Source: Sphingomonas morindae (GTDB taxonomy: Bacteria > Pseudomonadota > Alphaproteobacteria > Sphingomonadales > Sphingomonadaceae). Taken from it: a stretch of 64,000 nucleotides of DNA. The notes below the pieces were generated by a model, which was given only the letters and a program-made list of their open reading frames with translations, had not been told where the DNA came from and ran no database searches. Shown here piece after piece: positions 25,315-36,066 of this stretch (positions within the stretch are counted from its first letter, which is position 1; every line of letters starts with the position of its first letter). The stretch covers positions 2,806,001-2,870,000 of the forward strand of contig NZ_CP084930.1 of the NCBI RefSeq assembly GCF_023822065.1. Direction: 5' to 3'. Position numbers and translations under genes: made by a program.

Positions 25315-26111
25315 GCATCGCGCGCGTGCTGGTGATCGCCGGCTCGGATTCGGGCGCGGGCGCGGGCATCCAGGCCGATGTGAAGACGGTGATGGCGCTG
25401 GGCGGCTATGCCACCACCGCGATCACCGCCATCACCGCGCAGAACACGCGCGGCGTTTCCGCCGCCCTGGCGCTCGATTCCGCGCTGGTTGTGGCCCAGA
25501 TCGACGCGATTCTGAGCGATATCGGCACGGATTCGATCAAGATCGGCATGCTTGGGAACGCCGCGATCGCGGCCGCCGTGGCGGCGCGGCTGGACCGCCC
25601 GGACGCGCGGCGGCCGCTCGTCTTCGATCCGGTGATGGTGGCGACGAGCGGCGCCGTGCTGGCCGACGCGGCGACGATCGCCGCGTTCGAGCGGCTGATG
25701 GCGCTGGCGACGATCATCACGCCCAATCTGCCCGAACTGCACGCGCTCGGCGGTTCGGCCGAGGCGCTGGCACGGCGCAGCGGCGCGCTGGTGCTCGTCA
25801 AGGGCGGCCATGGCGAAGGGCCGCTGCTGACCGATCGCCTGATCGGGCCGGACGGCGAGGTGGCGGCCTGGTCGGGCGCGCGGATCGAGACCCGCCACAG
25901 CCATGGCACCGGCTGCACGCTGGCGAGCGCGATCGCGACCGGGCTGGCGGCGGGCCTGCCGGTCGAGGCGGCGGTGGGCCGCGCGCGCGACTATGTCCGC
26001 GCGGCGCTGGCGGCCGCGCCCGGCCTCGGCCAGGGCCATGGCCCCCTGGGTCATCGCGCGGGGATCATGACCGGCGACTACGGTCTCGCCAATGGCGGGA
26101 TCAAGAGCTAA
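25311..26111 (+). CDS. thiD: hydroxymethylpyrimidine/phosphomethylpyrimidine kinase
   Basis: 266 residues. ThiD features: '[20 protein letters not shown]' at the start, '[11 protein letters not shown]', '[10 protein letters not shown]', '[12 protein letters not shown]', 'TPNLPEL' and the anion hole in '[13 protein letters not shown]'. It phosphorylates HMP and HMP-phosphate for thiamine synthesis. The start ATG at 25311 overlaps the glmM stop, so the two unrelated functions are translationally coupled, an arrangement I would attribute to operon packing. A 151-bp gap follows before the methyltransferase-like gene. Confidence 0.95.
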   Translation: MSIARVLVIAGSDSGAGAGIQADVKTVMALGGYATTAITAITAQNTRGVSAALALDSALVVAQIDAILSDIGTDSIKIGMLGNAAIAAAVAARLDRPDARRPLVFDPVMVATSGAVLADAATIAAFERLMALATIITPNLPELHALGGSAEALARRSGALVLVKGGHGEGPLLTDRLIGPDGEVAAWSGARIETRHSHGTGCTLASAIATGLAAGLPVEAAVGRARDYVRAALAAAPGLGQGHGPLGHRAGIMTGDYGLANGGIKS

Positions 26112-26262
26112 GAGCCGGCGGGAATCTGGCCCTGGCGCCGTCATACGGACATGAACACGCCAAATACCCGTGCGACCAAGCGGGGGCCGCCGCTCCCTTG
26201 TCCCCCTGTAGCGTAGTATCTGATCCCCTATCAGCGCCGCTCGCGGCGGAGGGAAAGAAGCT

Positions 26263-27306
26263 ATGTCCGTTCATTCCGGCATGATCAACGCGGTACTTCG
26301 CGCCAAAATGGGTGCGGTGCTTTCTCTCCTGAACAATCGGTACAAGCCCAACATCAACGCGCTCAACGATGTCGTGCGGAACATCAACATGCTGCACCTC
26401 AACGTGAAGACCTTGGGCTATGAGCTTGCGCGGCAGCTCTCGGCGGCTTTGCCGGTGCAGCAGGGTCTTACGCCGCGCCATGTCGGCCTGAGCTGCAAGG
26501 CGTCGATCCAGGCCGATCTGGAGAGCGACTGGGTGGCGCAGTGGTGCGCGGCGCTGCAGATCCCCGTGATGTTCCACCGCAAGGTCTGGGAGCTCGCCTA
26601 TGTGCTCCAGGCCATCTACGAGAATGGCCATATTCGCGAAGGCGCGCGCGGCCTCGGCTTCGGCTGTGGCGTCGAGCCGCTGCCGAGCCTTCTGGCCTCT
26701 CGCGGCGTTTCGATCACCATGACCGATCTCGAGCCGGTCCAGGCGGCGGAGTCGGGCTGGATCGAGACCCACCAGCATATGTCGGACCGCGACGGCGCGT
26801 TCCGCAGCGAACTGGTCGACCGCGCGACGTTCGACGAGAAGGTGCGGCTGCGCTATGTCGACATGAACGCCATCCCCGCCGACCTGACCGATTTCGACTT
26901 CTGCTGGTCGATCTGCGCCTTGGAGCATCTCGGCACGATCGAGAAGGGGCTCGCCTTTGTCGAGAACAGCCTCGCCACGCTGAAGCCGGGCGGGCTGTCG
27001 GTGCATACGACCGAGTATAACATCAATCCGGATGGGCCAACGGTGGATGACCAAGGAACGGTTTTGTACCAGAAGCACCATGTCGAAGCACTCGCCACCC
27101 GATTGCGCGCAAAGGGCCATTTTGTGGCGCCGTTTGACTTTGCGCTGGGCGACAAGCCGTTGGACCGCTTCATCGACGTTCCGCCCTTCCACCCCGACCT
27201 CGGTATCGAGATGCAGCAATTCCTTGGCAATCCGTTGCATCTCAAGGTGGCGGTGGACGGGTTTGCGTGCACCTGTTTCGGGCTGCTGATCCGAAAGGTC
27301 GCCTAA
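26263..27306 (+). CDS. SAM-dependent methyltransferase-like protein (copy 2)
   Basis: 347 residues. ATG at 26263 with GGAGGGAAAG about 6 nt upstream; a small CGCCGC/GCGGCG hairpin sits just 5' of it. The N-terminal ~95 residues look helical ('NALNDVVRNINMLHLNVKTL') and differ from copy 1. From ~105 it is homologous to copy 1 (11334-12677): 'GARGLGFGCGVEPLPSLLA', 'MTDLEPVQ', 'DFDFCWSICALEHLGTIEKG' and 'VHTTEYNINPDGPTV'. The glycine-rich and acidic motifs support SAM binding. It is alone, flanked by a 151-bp gap and a 514-bp gene-free stretch. A glycan-methylating role is inferred only from the paralogue's place in the capsule locus. Confidence 0.78.
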   Translation: MSVHSGMINAVLRAKMGAVLSLLNNRYKPNINALNDVVRNINMLHLNVKTLGYELARQLSAALPVQQGLTPRHVGLSCKASIQADLESDWVAQWCAALQIPVMFHRKVWELAYVLQAIYENGHIREGARGLGFGCGVEPLPSLLASRGVSITMTDLEPVQAAESGWIETHQHMSDRDGAFRSELVDRATFDEKVRLRYVDMNAIPADLTDFDFCWSICALEHLGTIEKGLAFVENSLATLKPGGLSVHTTEYNINPDGPTVDDQGTVLYQKHHVEALATRLRAKGHFVAPFDFALGDKPLDRFIDVPPFHPDLGIEMQQFLGNPLHLKVAVDGFACTCFGLLIRKVA

Positions 27307-27820
27307 AGGGCCGCGCAGGGCAGTTGCGATCTCGGGCGCGTCCGATCTTCTGCGTCTGTCTTTCGGTTTACCGCATCAGCCATGAAGGTCGCGCGCGTAG
27401 ATCCGTGCCATTATCCCCTACCATCGGGGCCTTGATTGGCTGCTCTGGCGCGGATCTCCTGCAGACCGGCAATTGCCCGGAATAGCCCGGCGATTATCGC
27501 GGCGCCCCGCATGCCTATGCGGCGGTGCGCAGCGCGCCAAGCTTGAGCGCCGCGCGTTAAAGCGGGCCAATAAGGCCAGCGCCGGGCGGCCTGGCGAACA
27601 GCAATGGGAAATCCGGCGCGCTAAAAAACAGGCAGCTTCGATGAGGTCTAGCTTGACCAGGTCGACAGCTTCCGATTTGGTGGCGGAGGTGCTGGCGGCG
27701 GTGCGGCCCTATCTGGGCGAAGCGGCGTAGCGGAGGCGGGATGATCGGCTGCGCGCCGCAGGTCGGCGCGGCATGAGGCGGCGGATCGGGATGCCGCATC
27801 ATGGCCGCGCAAGGAATCGA
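27307..27820. other. gene-free stretch after methyltransferase copy 2
   Basis: 514 bp in which I cannot support a gene. Short open frames exist on both strands, for example 27473-27730 on plus, but they lack a ribosome binding site, recognisable sequence or convincing codon use. Composition is uneven and less GC-biased at third positions than in the neighbours. It may be decayed coding sequence. Confidence 0.5.
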
Positions 27821-27928
27821 TCAATGTACCAGTGCGAGTGCCATGCTGCCCCAGAAGATGCTGCCCGCAACCAGGCCGGCAAGCATCGTCAGAGCAAGGG
27901 AACGAGGCATTTGATCCGCGTTAACCAT
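27821..27928 (-). CDS. 35-residue single-span membrane peptide
   Basis: A small ORF too short for ordinary gene calling. It starts at ATG 27928 with the strong ribosome binding site AGGAGAGGAAA directly upstream, and encodes a short polar N-terminus ('MVNADQMPRS') followed by one hydrophobic helix ('LALTMLAGLVAGSIFWGSMALALV') ending 'H' and TGA. It should be an inner-membrane peptide with the N-terminus probably inside. I do not recognise a family. It stands alone between the gene-free region and rnhB, with 119 bp of its own upstream sequence before rnhB. Evidence is the ribosome binding site plus the clean hydrophobic span; expression is not shown. Confidence 0.6.
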   Translation of the reverse strand: MVNADQMPRSLALTMLAGLVAGSIFWGSMALALVH

Positions 27929-28047
27929 TTTCCTCTCCTATCGAGCGTGCTGCTCTTGTCGTTCATCCACGGTACACAGGGAAAAATGGTTAGCAAGCTA
28001 GGAAGTTCCCGTAATGGGACAATCATCGAGCGCTAAGGTCCGCAGCC

Positions 28048-28644
28048 GTGCCGCCTGACTTTTTTCACGAGCGACAACATGCACATCCGGTCGCCGGCGT
28101 GGACGAGGCCGGGCGCGGCCCGCTGGCCGGGCCGGTGGTCGCGGCGGCGGTGGTGCTGGATCGCAAGCGCGTGCCGCGCGGGCTGGACGATTCGAAAAAG
28201 CTGGACGAGGCGGCGCGCGAGCAGGCCTATGCGCGCATCACGCGTCATGCCGCCTGGGCGGTGGGGATCGCGGAGGTGGACGAGATCGATCGCCTCAACA
28301 TCTATCATGCCACGCTGCTCGCCATGACGCGCGCGGTGGACGCGCTCGGGCTCGATCCGTCGATGGTGCTGGTGGACGGCAATGCCCTGCCCAAGTGGCG
28401 CTATGCCGCGCGCGCGATCATCGCCGGGGATGCGCTGTGCCGCTCGATCGCGGCGGCCTCGATCATCGCCAAGGTGACCCGCGACCGGCTGATGGCCGAC
28501 TATGACGCCACCCATCCCGGCTATGGCTGGTGCCGCAACAAGGGCTATGGCACACCGGAGCACAAGGCGGCGCTGGCGCGGCTGGGGCCGAGCCCGCTGC
28601 ATCGCCGCAGTTTCGCGCCGGTCGCGCAGCTTTGTCTCTTGTAA
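28048..28644 (+). CDS. rnhB: ribonuclease HII
   Basis: 198 residues with a GTG start at 28048 (AAGG about 10 nt upstream). Motifs: '[22 protein letters not shown]' (catalytic Asp-Glu pair), '[11 protein letters not shown]', 'VDGNALP' (catalytic Asp) and '[15 protein letters not shown]' plus '[15 protein letters not shown]'. It cleaves RNA of RNA-DNA hybrids, including single ribonucleotides in DNA. The neighbour downstream is ccrM, the order seen in other alphaproteobacteria. Confidence 0.95.
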   Translation: MPPDFFHERQHAHPVAGVDEAGRGPLAGPVVAAAVVLDRKRVPRGLDDSKKLDEAAREQAYARITRHAAWAVGIAEVDEIDRLNIYHATLLAMTRAVDALGLDPSMVLVDGNALPKWRYAARAIIAGDALCRSIAAASIIAKVTRDRLMADYDATHPGYGWCRNKGYGTPEHKAALARLGPSPLHRRSFAPVAQLCLL

Positions 28645-28658
28645 AACGCGCGCCTTTA

Positions 28659-28748
28659 GAGTCCGCCCTCCATGTCTCTATGGTGCCACACTAAGCGACT
28701 CGTGGGAATCCCCCGATTTTTTTGTTGACCGCCGAGTCGCGTCGACTC
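28659..28748. promoter_or_regulatory. cluster of five GANTC (CcrM) sites in the ccrM upstream region
   Basis: GANTC occurs at 28659-28663 (GAGTC), 28697-28701 (GACTC), 28706-28710 (GAATC), 28734-28738 (GAGTC) and 28744-28748 (GACTC), all in the 141-bp gap before ccrM. A TTGACC at 28725-28730 is a good -35 candidate; the -10 about 17 bp on (CATTTT) is weak and directly abuts the last GANTC. That layout fits a methylation-sensitive, GcrA-type promoter as known for cell-cycle genes of Caulobacter. The sites are directly visible; the control is inferred. Confidence 0.7.
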
Positions 28749-28770
28749 ATTTTGGGCGCTCTCGGCGTAG

Positions 28771-31030
<2,260 letters not shown>

Positions 31031-31034
<4 letters not shown>

Positions 31035-32155
31035 GCCCGGCGCCGCTTCGTCTGGCGGTCGATGCGCGGATGGATGCGGCGGGGGGCACGGGCGTGTCCA
31101 CCTATACGCGCACCGTGCTCGCCGCCGCCGCGCTGCGCGGGTTGACGGCGGAGCGGATCGCCGCCTCGGGGTCGCGCGGCACGGCGCTGCGCTGGCTGCG
31201 CGCGGGCGTGCCGCTGCCGCTGCGGCTCAGGCGGCGCGGCGAGGGGCTGGTCGCGCGGGATCTGTTCCGGCTGGCGCAGAGCCGCTTCAACCGCACCGGC
31301 GCGATGCTCGAGCTGATCGCGCCAGGGCCGCCGGGGGTGGCGCACTGGGCCTATCCGGTGCCGATCTTCGTGCGGGGCTGGCGCAATCTCTACACCGTGC
31401 ACGATCTCATTCCGCTGACCCACCCCGCGCTGACCTCGATCGATCCCGCGCGGCACCGTCGCCTGCTCGCGCTGGTGGCGCGCCATGCTGCGCGGATCGT
31501 CACCATCTCGGAGGCCTCGCGCCGGCTGATGCTCGATCAGCTGGGCTGGTCGCCCGCGCGGGTGGTCAATGCCGGGCTGGCGGTGGACGTGGCGGCCGCC
31601 GCCGACGCCACGCTCCCTGCCGGCGTGACCCCGGGCGGCTATTATTTCTTCTGCGGCCGGATCGAGCCGCGCAAAAATCTGCTGCGGCTGATCGAGGCGC
31701 ATGCCGCGTCGGGCGCCACACGGCCGCTGCTGCTGGCCGGGCCGCCGGCCGAGGGCGCGGCGCCGATCCTGGCGGCGGCGGCGGCGGCGCCGGGGGTGAG
31801 GCTGCTCGATTATGTCGACCGCGCCACGCTGCTCGGGCTCGTCGCCGGCGCGCGCGCCTTGCTCTTCCCCTCGCTGGCCGAGGGCTTCGGCCTGCCGCTC
31901 GCCGAGGCGATGGCGCTCGGCACGCCGGCGCTGATCTCGCGCGATCCGGCGCTGCGCGAGGTGGCGGGCGAGGCGGCGCTGGTCGTGGACGAGCAGTCCG
32001 TACCCGCGCTCGCCGACGGGATCGCGCGGCTGGAACGCGACGACGCGCTGTGCGCGACGCTGGTGGCGCGCGGCCGGGCGCGCGCCGAAGCCTTCCGGCT
32101 GGAGCGGTTCGCCGATCGGCTGGGCGCGCTGTATGAAGAGGTGGCGCGCGGCTGA
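31031..32155 (+). CDS. GT4 family glycosyltransferase downstream of folP
   Basis: 374 residues from the ATG at 31031, which overlaps the folP stop as ATGA. GT-B features: 'LAVDARMDAAGGTGVSTYTR', 'NLYTVHDLIPLTHPALTSID', 'FFCGRIEPRKNLLRLIEAH' and the EX7E motif in 'PSLAEGFGLPLAEAMALG'. It is a paralogue of the enzyme at 9981-11309 and also shares 'PVPIFVRGWRNLYTVHDL' with it. It is outside the kps cluster, about 8 kb from kdsA. Whether it serves the capsule or another glycan cannot be told from the sequence. GC content matches its high-GC neighbours. Confidence 0.88.
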
Positions 32156-32168
32156 GCGCGGGCGGCGC

Positions 32169-33608
32169 TCAGGCGGCGCTGTCGATGCCGAGATCGCCGA
32201 GCTTGCGGTAAAGGGTCGAGCGGCCGATCCCGAGGCGGCGCGCCACCTCGCTCATCCGCCCGCGATAATGGGCGATGGCGAGCCGGATGACGTCGGCCTC
32301 GATCTCGTCGAGCGGTCGGAGATGGCCTTCGGGCGTGTAGAGCGGGACGCCGCTCTGGGGCGCGCCCGGCCGGCGGGCGCCCGGCGCCGCCGCGCGGCCC
32401 GGCCGGCGGCGCGCGAAGCTTTCCTGCGCGATCTGCGGGAAATCGGCGGTGGTCAGCTCGTCGCCATCGGACAGCACGGCGGCGCGGAACAGCGCGTTCT
32501 GAAGCTGGCGGACATTGCCCGGCCAGTCATAGGCGGCGAGCAGCTCCAGCGCGTCGTCGGCGATGGCGAGTTCGCGCAGGCCCGGCTGCTGGGCGATACG
32601 GGCGAGCAGATGGTGGACCAGCGCGGGCAGATCCTCCATCCGTTCGCGCAGCGGCGGAATGGCGACGAACACGCCCGCGAGCCGATAGAGAAGATCCTCG
32701 CGGAAGCGGCCCGCGGCGACTTCCTCGGCCAGCGGTACGCGGCTGGCGGCGATCACGCGCACATCCACCTCGACCCAGCCGCGCGCGCCGAGCGGCCAGA
32801 TCCGGCCGCTGTCGATGGCGGCGAGCAGCCGCGCCTGCGTATCGAGCGGAAGCGCGCTGATCTCGTCGAGAAAGAGGGTGCCGCCATCGGCCTCGTAGAA
32901 GCGGCCGAGCTTGCGCTCGAAGGCGCCGGCAAAGGCGCCGCGCTCATGGCCAAACAGATCCGAATCGATGACGTTGGAGGGCACGGCACCACAATCCAGC
33001 ACCACCAGCGGGCGCTGCGCGCGCGGCGACGCGGCATGGAGCGCCTCGGCCAGCATCTCGCGTCCGGTGCCGCGCTCGCCCTCGATCAGCACCGGCACGC
33101 GCGCCTGGGCGGCGTTGGCGGCGATCTGGATGGCCGAGCGGAAGGCCGGGGTTTCGCCGACAATCTGTTCCATCGCCAGCGGCTGCCACAATTTCTCCGC
33201 CATGGGGCGCAGCTCGCCCTCGCCGGCGTTGCGGCTCGCGGCGGCATCCAGCGCCGCGAGCAGCCGATCGGGGGCGAGCGGCTTGACCAGATAATCGGTG
33301 GCGCCGACGCGCATCGCCTCGATCGCCACCGCCAGCCGATCGAGCGAGGTGAGGGTGTAGATCGGCGTTTCCGCGGCGGAGCCGCGCAGCGCGGCGACCA
33401 GCGCGACCGATTCCGAAACCTCCTGCTGATCGATCAGCACCGCCTCGATCGAGCCGCCATGCGGCGCGGCGAGATGCGCCTGCGCCTCGGCCGCATCGGC
33501 CGCCACGGTGGTCCGCCAGCCCGCGCGCGCCGCGATGGCGGTGACGAGACGACGCTGTCCGGCGTCGTGGCCGACTAGCAACAGACTTCTGATCGTCTCG
33601 CGCGGCAT
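32169..33608 (-). CDS. NtrC-family regulator with altered Walker A and GAFTGA motifs
   Basis: 479 residues from the ATG at 33608 (GGA upstream). It has a receiver-like domain (1-125), an AAA+ domain (about 145-385) and a C-terminal Fis-type helix-turn-helix ('MSEVARRLGIGRSTLYRKLGDLG'). Receiver: likely phospho-Asp in 'VLIDQQEV', Lys in 'YLVKPL', but only one acidic residue at 'VGHDAG'. AAA+: Walker A reads 'GERGTGRE', Arg in place of the invariant Lys. The sigma-54 contact loop reads GAFAGA instead of GAFTGA. Walker B 'GGTLFLDEI' and 'FREDLLYRL' are intact. It may therefore be a non-canonical activator or a repressor. It diverges from the subunit IV gene. Confidence 0.88.
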   Translation of the reverse strand: MPRETIRSLLLVGHDAGQRRLVTAIAARAGWRTTVAADAAEAQAHLAAPHGGSIEAVLIDQQEVSESVALVAALRGSAAETPIYTLTSLDRLAVAIEAMRVGATDYLVKPLAPDRLLAALDAAASRNAGEGELRPMAEKLWQPLAMEQIVGETPAFRSAIQIAANAAQARVPVLIEGERGTGREMLAEALHAASPRAQRPLVVLDCGAVPSNVIDSDLFGHERGAFAGAFERKLGRFYEADGGTLFLDEISALPLDTQARLLAAIDSGRIWPLGARGWVEVDVRVIAASRVPLAEEVAAGRFREDLLYRLAGVFVAIPPLRERMEDLPALVHHLLARIAQQPGLRELAIADDALELLAAYDWPGNVRQLQNALFRAAVLSDGDELTTADFPQIAQESFARRRPGRAAAPGARRPGAPQSGVPLYTPEGHLRPLDEIEADVIRLAIAHYRGRMSEVARRLGIGRSTLYRKLGDLGIDSAA

Positions 33609-33759
33609 GTTTTCCAATCCCCAGATACGCGGCTGCTCTAGGGGCGACCTGTAAAAACCAGCTTAAACCCTTCTTCCCCCCTGCGCGTCATACGAACAGG
33701 GTTGCGATGCTCCAAGAGGGGAGTAGGCTCGGCGCGCCACAGAAAGCCGGGGAGAGCCG

Positions 33760-33888
33760 ATGGCACGGAGCGGAACGGGGCTTGAGGCCCATGAGCGGAC
33801 CTATGGGTCGTTTCTGAAAATGCTGCGCTATGGCGCCGTGGCCGTGTTCGTGGTGGTGGCCGCCGTGGTGTTGATCATCGCGCACTAG
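33760..33888 (+). CDS. aa3-type cytochrome c oxidase subunit IV-like small membrane protein
   Basis: 42 residues, ATG at 33760 with GGGGAG 6 nt upstream. The polar N-terminus 'HERTYGSFLKMLRYG' followed by one hydrophobic span ('AVAVFVVVAAVVLIIAH') matches the bacterial aa3 cytochrome oxidase subunit IV family, in which a short amphipathic part precedes a single membrane helix. In the oxidase it packs beside the catalytic subunits of the inner membrane complex. No other cox gene is nearby. It is transcribed divergently from the NtrC-like regulator across 151 bp. Confidence 0.75.
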   Translation: MARSGTGLEAHERTYGSFLKMLRYGAVAVFVVVAAVVLIIAH

Positions 33889-34093
33889 CGGCCCGTAGCG
33901 CCCGATTTTCCTGATCTCGCGCAGCGTTTCGCGCGTCTTCCGAACAGCGGCACCGGCCGGCGCGCCCGAGTCGAGGCGTCCGTCGCACCGGGCGTGACGA
34001 TGGCCGCGCCGCAGGCCCGGCGGCGGGCCCCGAATCGCTCAGCGGGAGTTCAGCCTCTTTCTGCTAGCCCGGCTGCAACGGAAGAGGTCCATC

Positions 34094-34510
34094 ATGCCTG
34101 GTATCAAGAAACTCACCGTCGCCGCCGCGATGCTCGCGCTGGCGGCGCCCGCGCTCGCCGTCGACAAGCCCGATCCCAAGGGCGAGGCCGAGCTTGCCAA
34201 GCTGCTGCAAGGCCGCGTGGCCGGCAAGCCGGTGCGCTGCATCAACGCCAGCGACACCGGCAACAGCCAGATCATCGACCATACGGCGATCGTCTACCGC
34301 GTCGGCCGCACCCTCTATGTCAATCGCCCGCGCGGCGGAGCCAATTTTCTGGACTGGAACAACATTCTGGTCACAAAAATCTGGGGTAGCGGGCTCTGCT
34401 CGATCGATCCCGTCCAGCTGGTCGACCGGACGACGCGGATGCAGAGCGGCTTCCTGACGCTCGGCGATTTCGTACCCTACACCAAGCCCGACGCGCCCAA
34501 GGCGCACTGA
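34094..34510 (+). CDS. secreted protein of unknown function
   Basis: 138 residues with a clear Sec signal peptide ('MPGIKKLTVAAAMLALAAPALA', cleavage likely after Ala-Leu-Ala at about 22). The mature part has two Cys ('VRCINASDTG' and 'SGLCSIDP') that could form a disulfide, and segments 'TAIVYRVGRTLYVNRPRGG' and 'SGFLTLGDFVPY'. I have seen this pattern as a small uncharacterised periplasmic family in sphingomonads; no function is known to me. The ATG follows GGAAGAGG. It lies 205 bp after the subunit IV gene and is convergent with selO. Confidence 0.72.
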   Translation: MPGIKKLTVAAAMLALAAPALAVDKPDPKGEAELAKLLQGRVAGKPVRCINASDTGNSQIIDHTAIVYRVGRTLYVNRPRGGANFLDWNNILVTKIWGSGLCSIDPVQLVDRTTRMQSGFLTLGDFVPYTKPDAPKAH

Positions 34511-34543
34511 GCCTCGACGCTCTGGGGCGGGCAGCGCCGCGGC

Positions 34544-35983
34544 TCAGGTGCCGCAGAATGTCTGATGGACACGCTCCTCAAGCGCGGGCGGGGCGGCATA
34601 GGCGGCGAATTCCGGCCGATCGGCATAGGGATCCGCCGTCGCCGCCAGCATGGCTTCGAAGGGCCCGAAATCCTCCTCCTCCACGGCGGCGCGGATCAGC
34701 GCCTCGATGCGGTGGTTGCGCGGGATGATCATGGGATTGGCGGTGCGCATGCGTTCGGCGCGGCCCGCCCCGTCCTCCAGCGCCAGCCGCGCCCGCCAGC
34801 CTTCGGCCCAGCCATCAAAGGCGGTGGGATCGATGAAGAGCGCGCGCGCGCCGGCGCCGTCGCCGCTGCCCAGCGCGCGGAAAAACGCGGTGTAATCCAC
34901 CTGATTGGCGGCCATGGCGGCGAACAGCGCCGAGATCAGATCGATATCCTCGGGCCGGGCGGTGGCGAGGCCGAGCTTGCGCCGCAGCCCTTCATGATAG
35001 GCCGCCTCGAACCGGGTGGGGAAGCCGGCCAGCGTCGCTTCCGCCAGCGCGATGGCGCGGGTCTGGTCCGTATCGATCAGCGGCAGCAGCGCCTCGGCCA
35101 GGCGCGTGAGGTTCCACTGCGCGATGCGCGGCTGGTTGCCGAAGGCATAGCGGCCGAACTGATCGATGGCGCTGAAATGCTTGGCGGGATCATAGGCGTC
35201 CAGAAAGGCGCAGGGGCCATAATCGATGGTTTCGCCGGCGATCGACATATTGTCGGTGTTCATCACGCCATGGATGAAGCCGACGCAGAGCCAGCGCGCC
35301 ACCAGCGTCGCCTGGGCGGTGATCACCGCGTCGAGCAGCGCCAGCGCCGGCCGTTCGGCGCCGGCGGCTTCGGGATAATGGCGCTGGATGGCATGGTCCG
35401 CGAGCGCGCGCAGCGCCGCCTCGTCGCCCCGCGCGGCGAAGAATTGGAAGGTGCCGACCCGGATATGGCTGGCCGCCACCCGGGCGAGCACGGCGCCGGG
35501 CAGGATCGTCTCGCGCATCACGCCCTCGCCCGTCAGCGTCGCCGCGAGCGCGCGCGTGGTGGGGATGCCCAGCGCCGCCATCGCCTCGCTCACCACATAT
35601 TCGCGCAGCACCGGGCCGAGCGCGGCGCGGCCATCGCCCATGCGCGAAAAGGGTGTGCGGCCGGCGCCCTTCAGCTGGAGATCGAAGCGCCGCCCGGTGG
35701 GGTCCACCAGCTCGCCGAGCAGCACCGCGCGGCCGTCGCCGAGCTGCGGCACGAAATTGCCGAACTGGTGCCCGGCATAGGCGAGCGCGATCGGCTCGGC
35801 GCCCGTCGGCACGCTGTTGCCCGCGAGCAGCGCCTCGGTCAGCTCCGCCGGATCGAGGCCAAGCGCCTCGGCGAGCGGGCGATTGAGCCGGATGAGCCGC
35901 GGCGCGCGCCCGGGGGTGGGCGCGACGCGGGCGAAGAAATGATCCGGCAGGCGGGCATAGCTATTATCAAAGGCGATCGGCAT
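34544..35983 (-). CDS. selO: protein adenylyltransferase SelO (YdiU)
   Basis: 479 residues of the SelO/YdiU pseudokinase family: '[20 protein letters not shown]', '[12 protein letters not shown]', '[17 protein letters not shown]', '[19 protein letters not shown]' and a C-terminal 'HQTFCGT'. SelO flips ATP in its active site and AMPylates Ser, Thr or Tyr of target proteins in oxidative stress. The C-terminal Cys takes the place of the selenocysteine found in animal SelO. The gene is single, convergent with the secreted protein gene and divergent from gmk across 83 bp. Confidence 0.94.
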   Translation of the reverse strand: MPIAFDNSYARLPDHFFARVAPTPGRAPRLIRLNRPLAEALGLDPAELTEALLAGNSVPTGAEPIALAYAGHQFGNFVPQLGDGRAVLLGELVDPTGRRFDLQLKGAGRTPFSRMGDGRAALGPVLREYVVSEAMAALGIPTTRALAATLTGEGVMRETILPGAVLARVAASHIRVGTFQFFAARGDEAALRALADHAIQRHYPEAAGAERPALALLDAVITAQATLVARWLCVGFIHGVMNTDNMSIAGETIDYGPCAFLDAYDPAKHFSAIDQFGRYAFGNQPRIAQWNLTRLAEALLPLIDTDQTRAIALAEATLAGFPTRFEAAYHEGLRRKLGLATARPEDIDLISALFAAMAANQVDYTAFFRALGSGDGAGARALFIDPTAFDGWAEGWRARLALEDGAGRAERMRTANPMIIPRNHRIEALIRAAVEEEDFGPFEAMLAATADPYADRPEFAAYAAPPALEERVHQTFCGT

Positions 35984-36066
35984 GCGGCCTAGATAGGGGC
36001 GGCCGGGGCGATCCGCACCGGTGCGGGGGCGATTGACCGAATCCCGTGCCGACGCCAGAAGCGGCT

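Noticed and set aside
27473-27730. 85-residue plus-strand ORF in the gene-free stretch
   Set aside because: No ribosome binding site, no hydrophobic or domain pattern, irregular composition; could be a gene remnant but cannot be supported.
28701-28724. Intrinsic terminator for rnhB (GGGAATCCC followed by a T7 run)
   Set aside because: The stem is only 3-4 bp, too weak; the T-run sits directly before the likely ccrM -35.
34544-34565. Selenocysteine at the C-terminus of SelO
   Set aside because: The C-terminus has a Cys codon followed by Gly-Thr-stop; no in-frame UGA needing decoding and no reason to expect SECIS.
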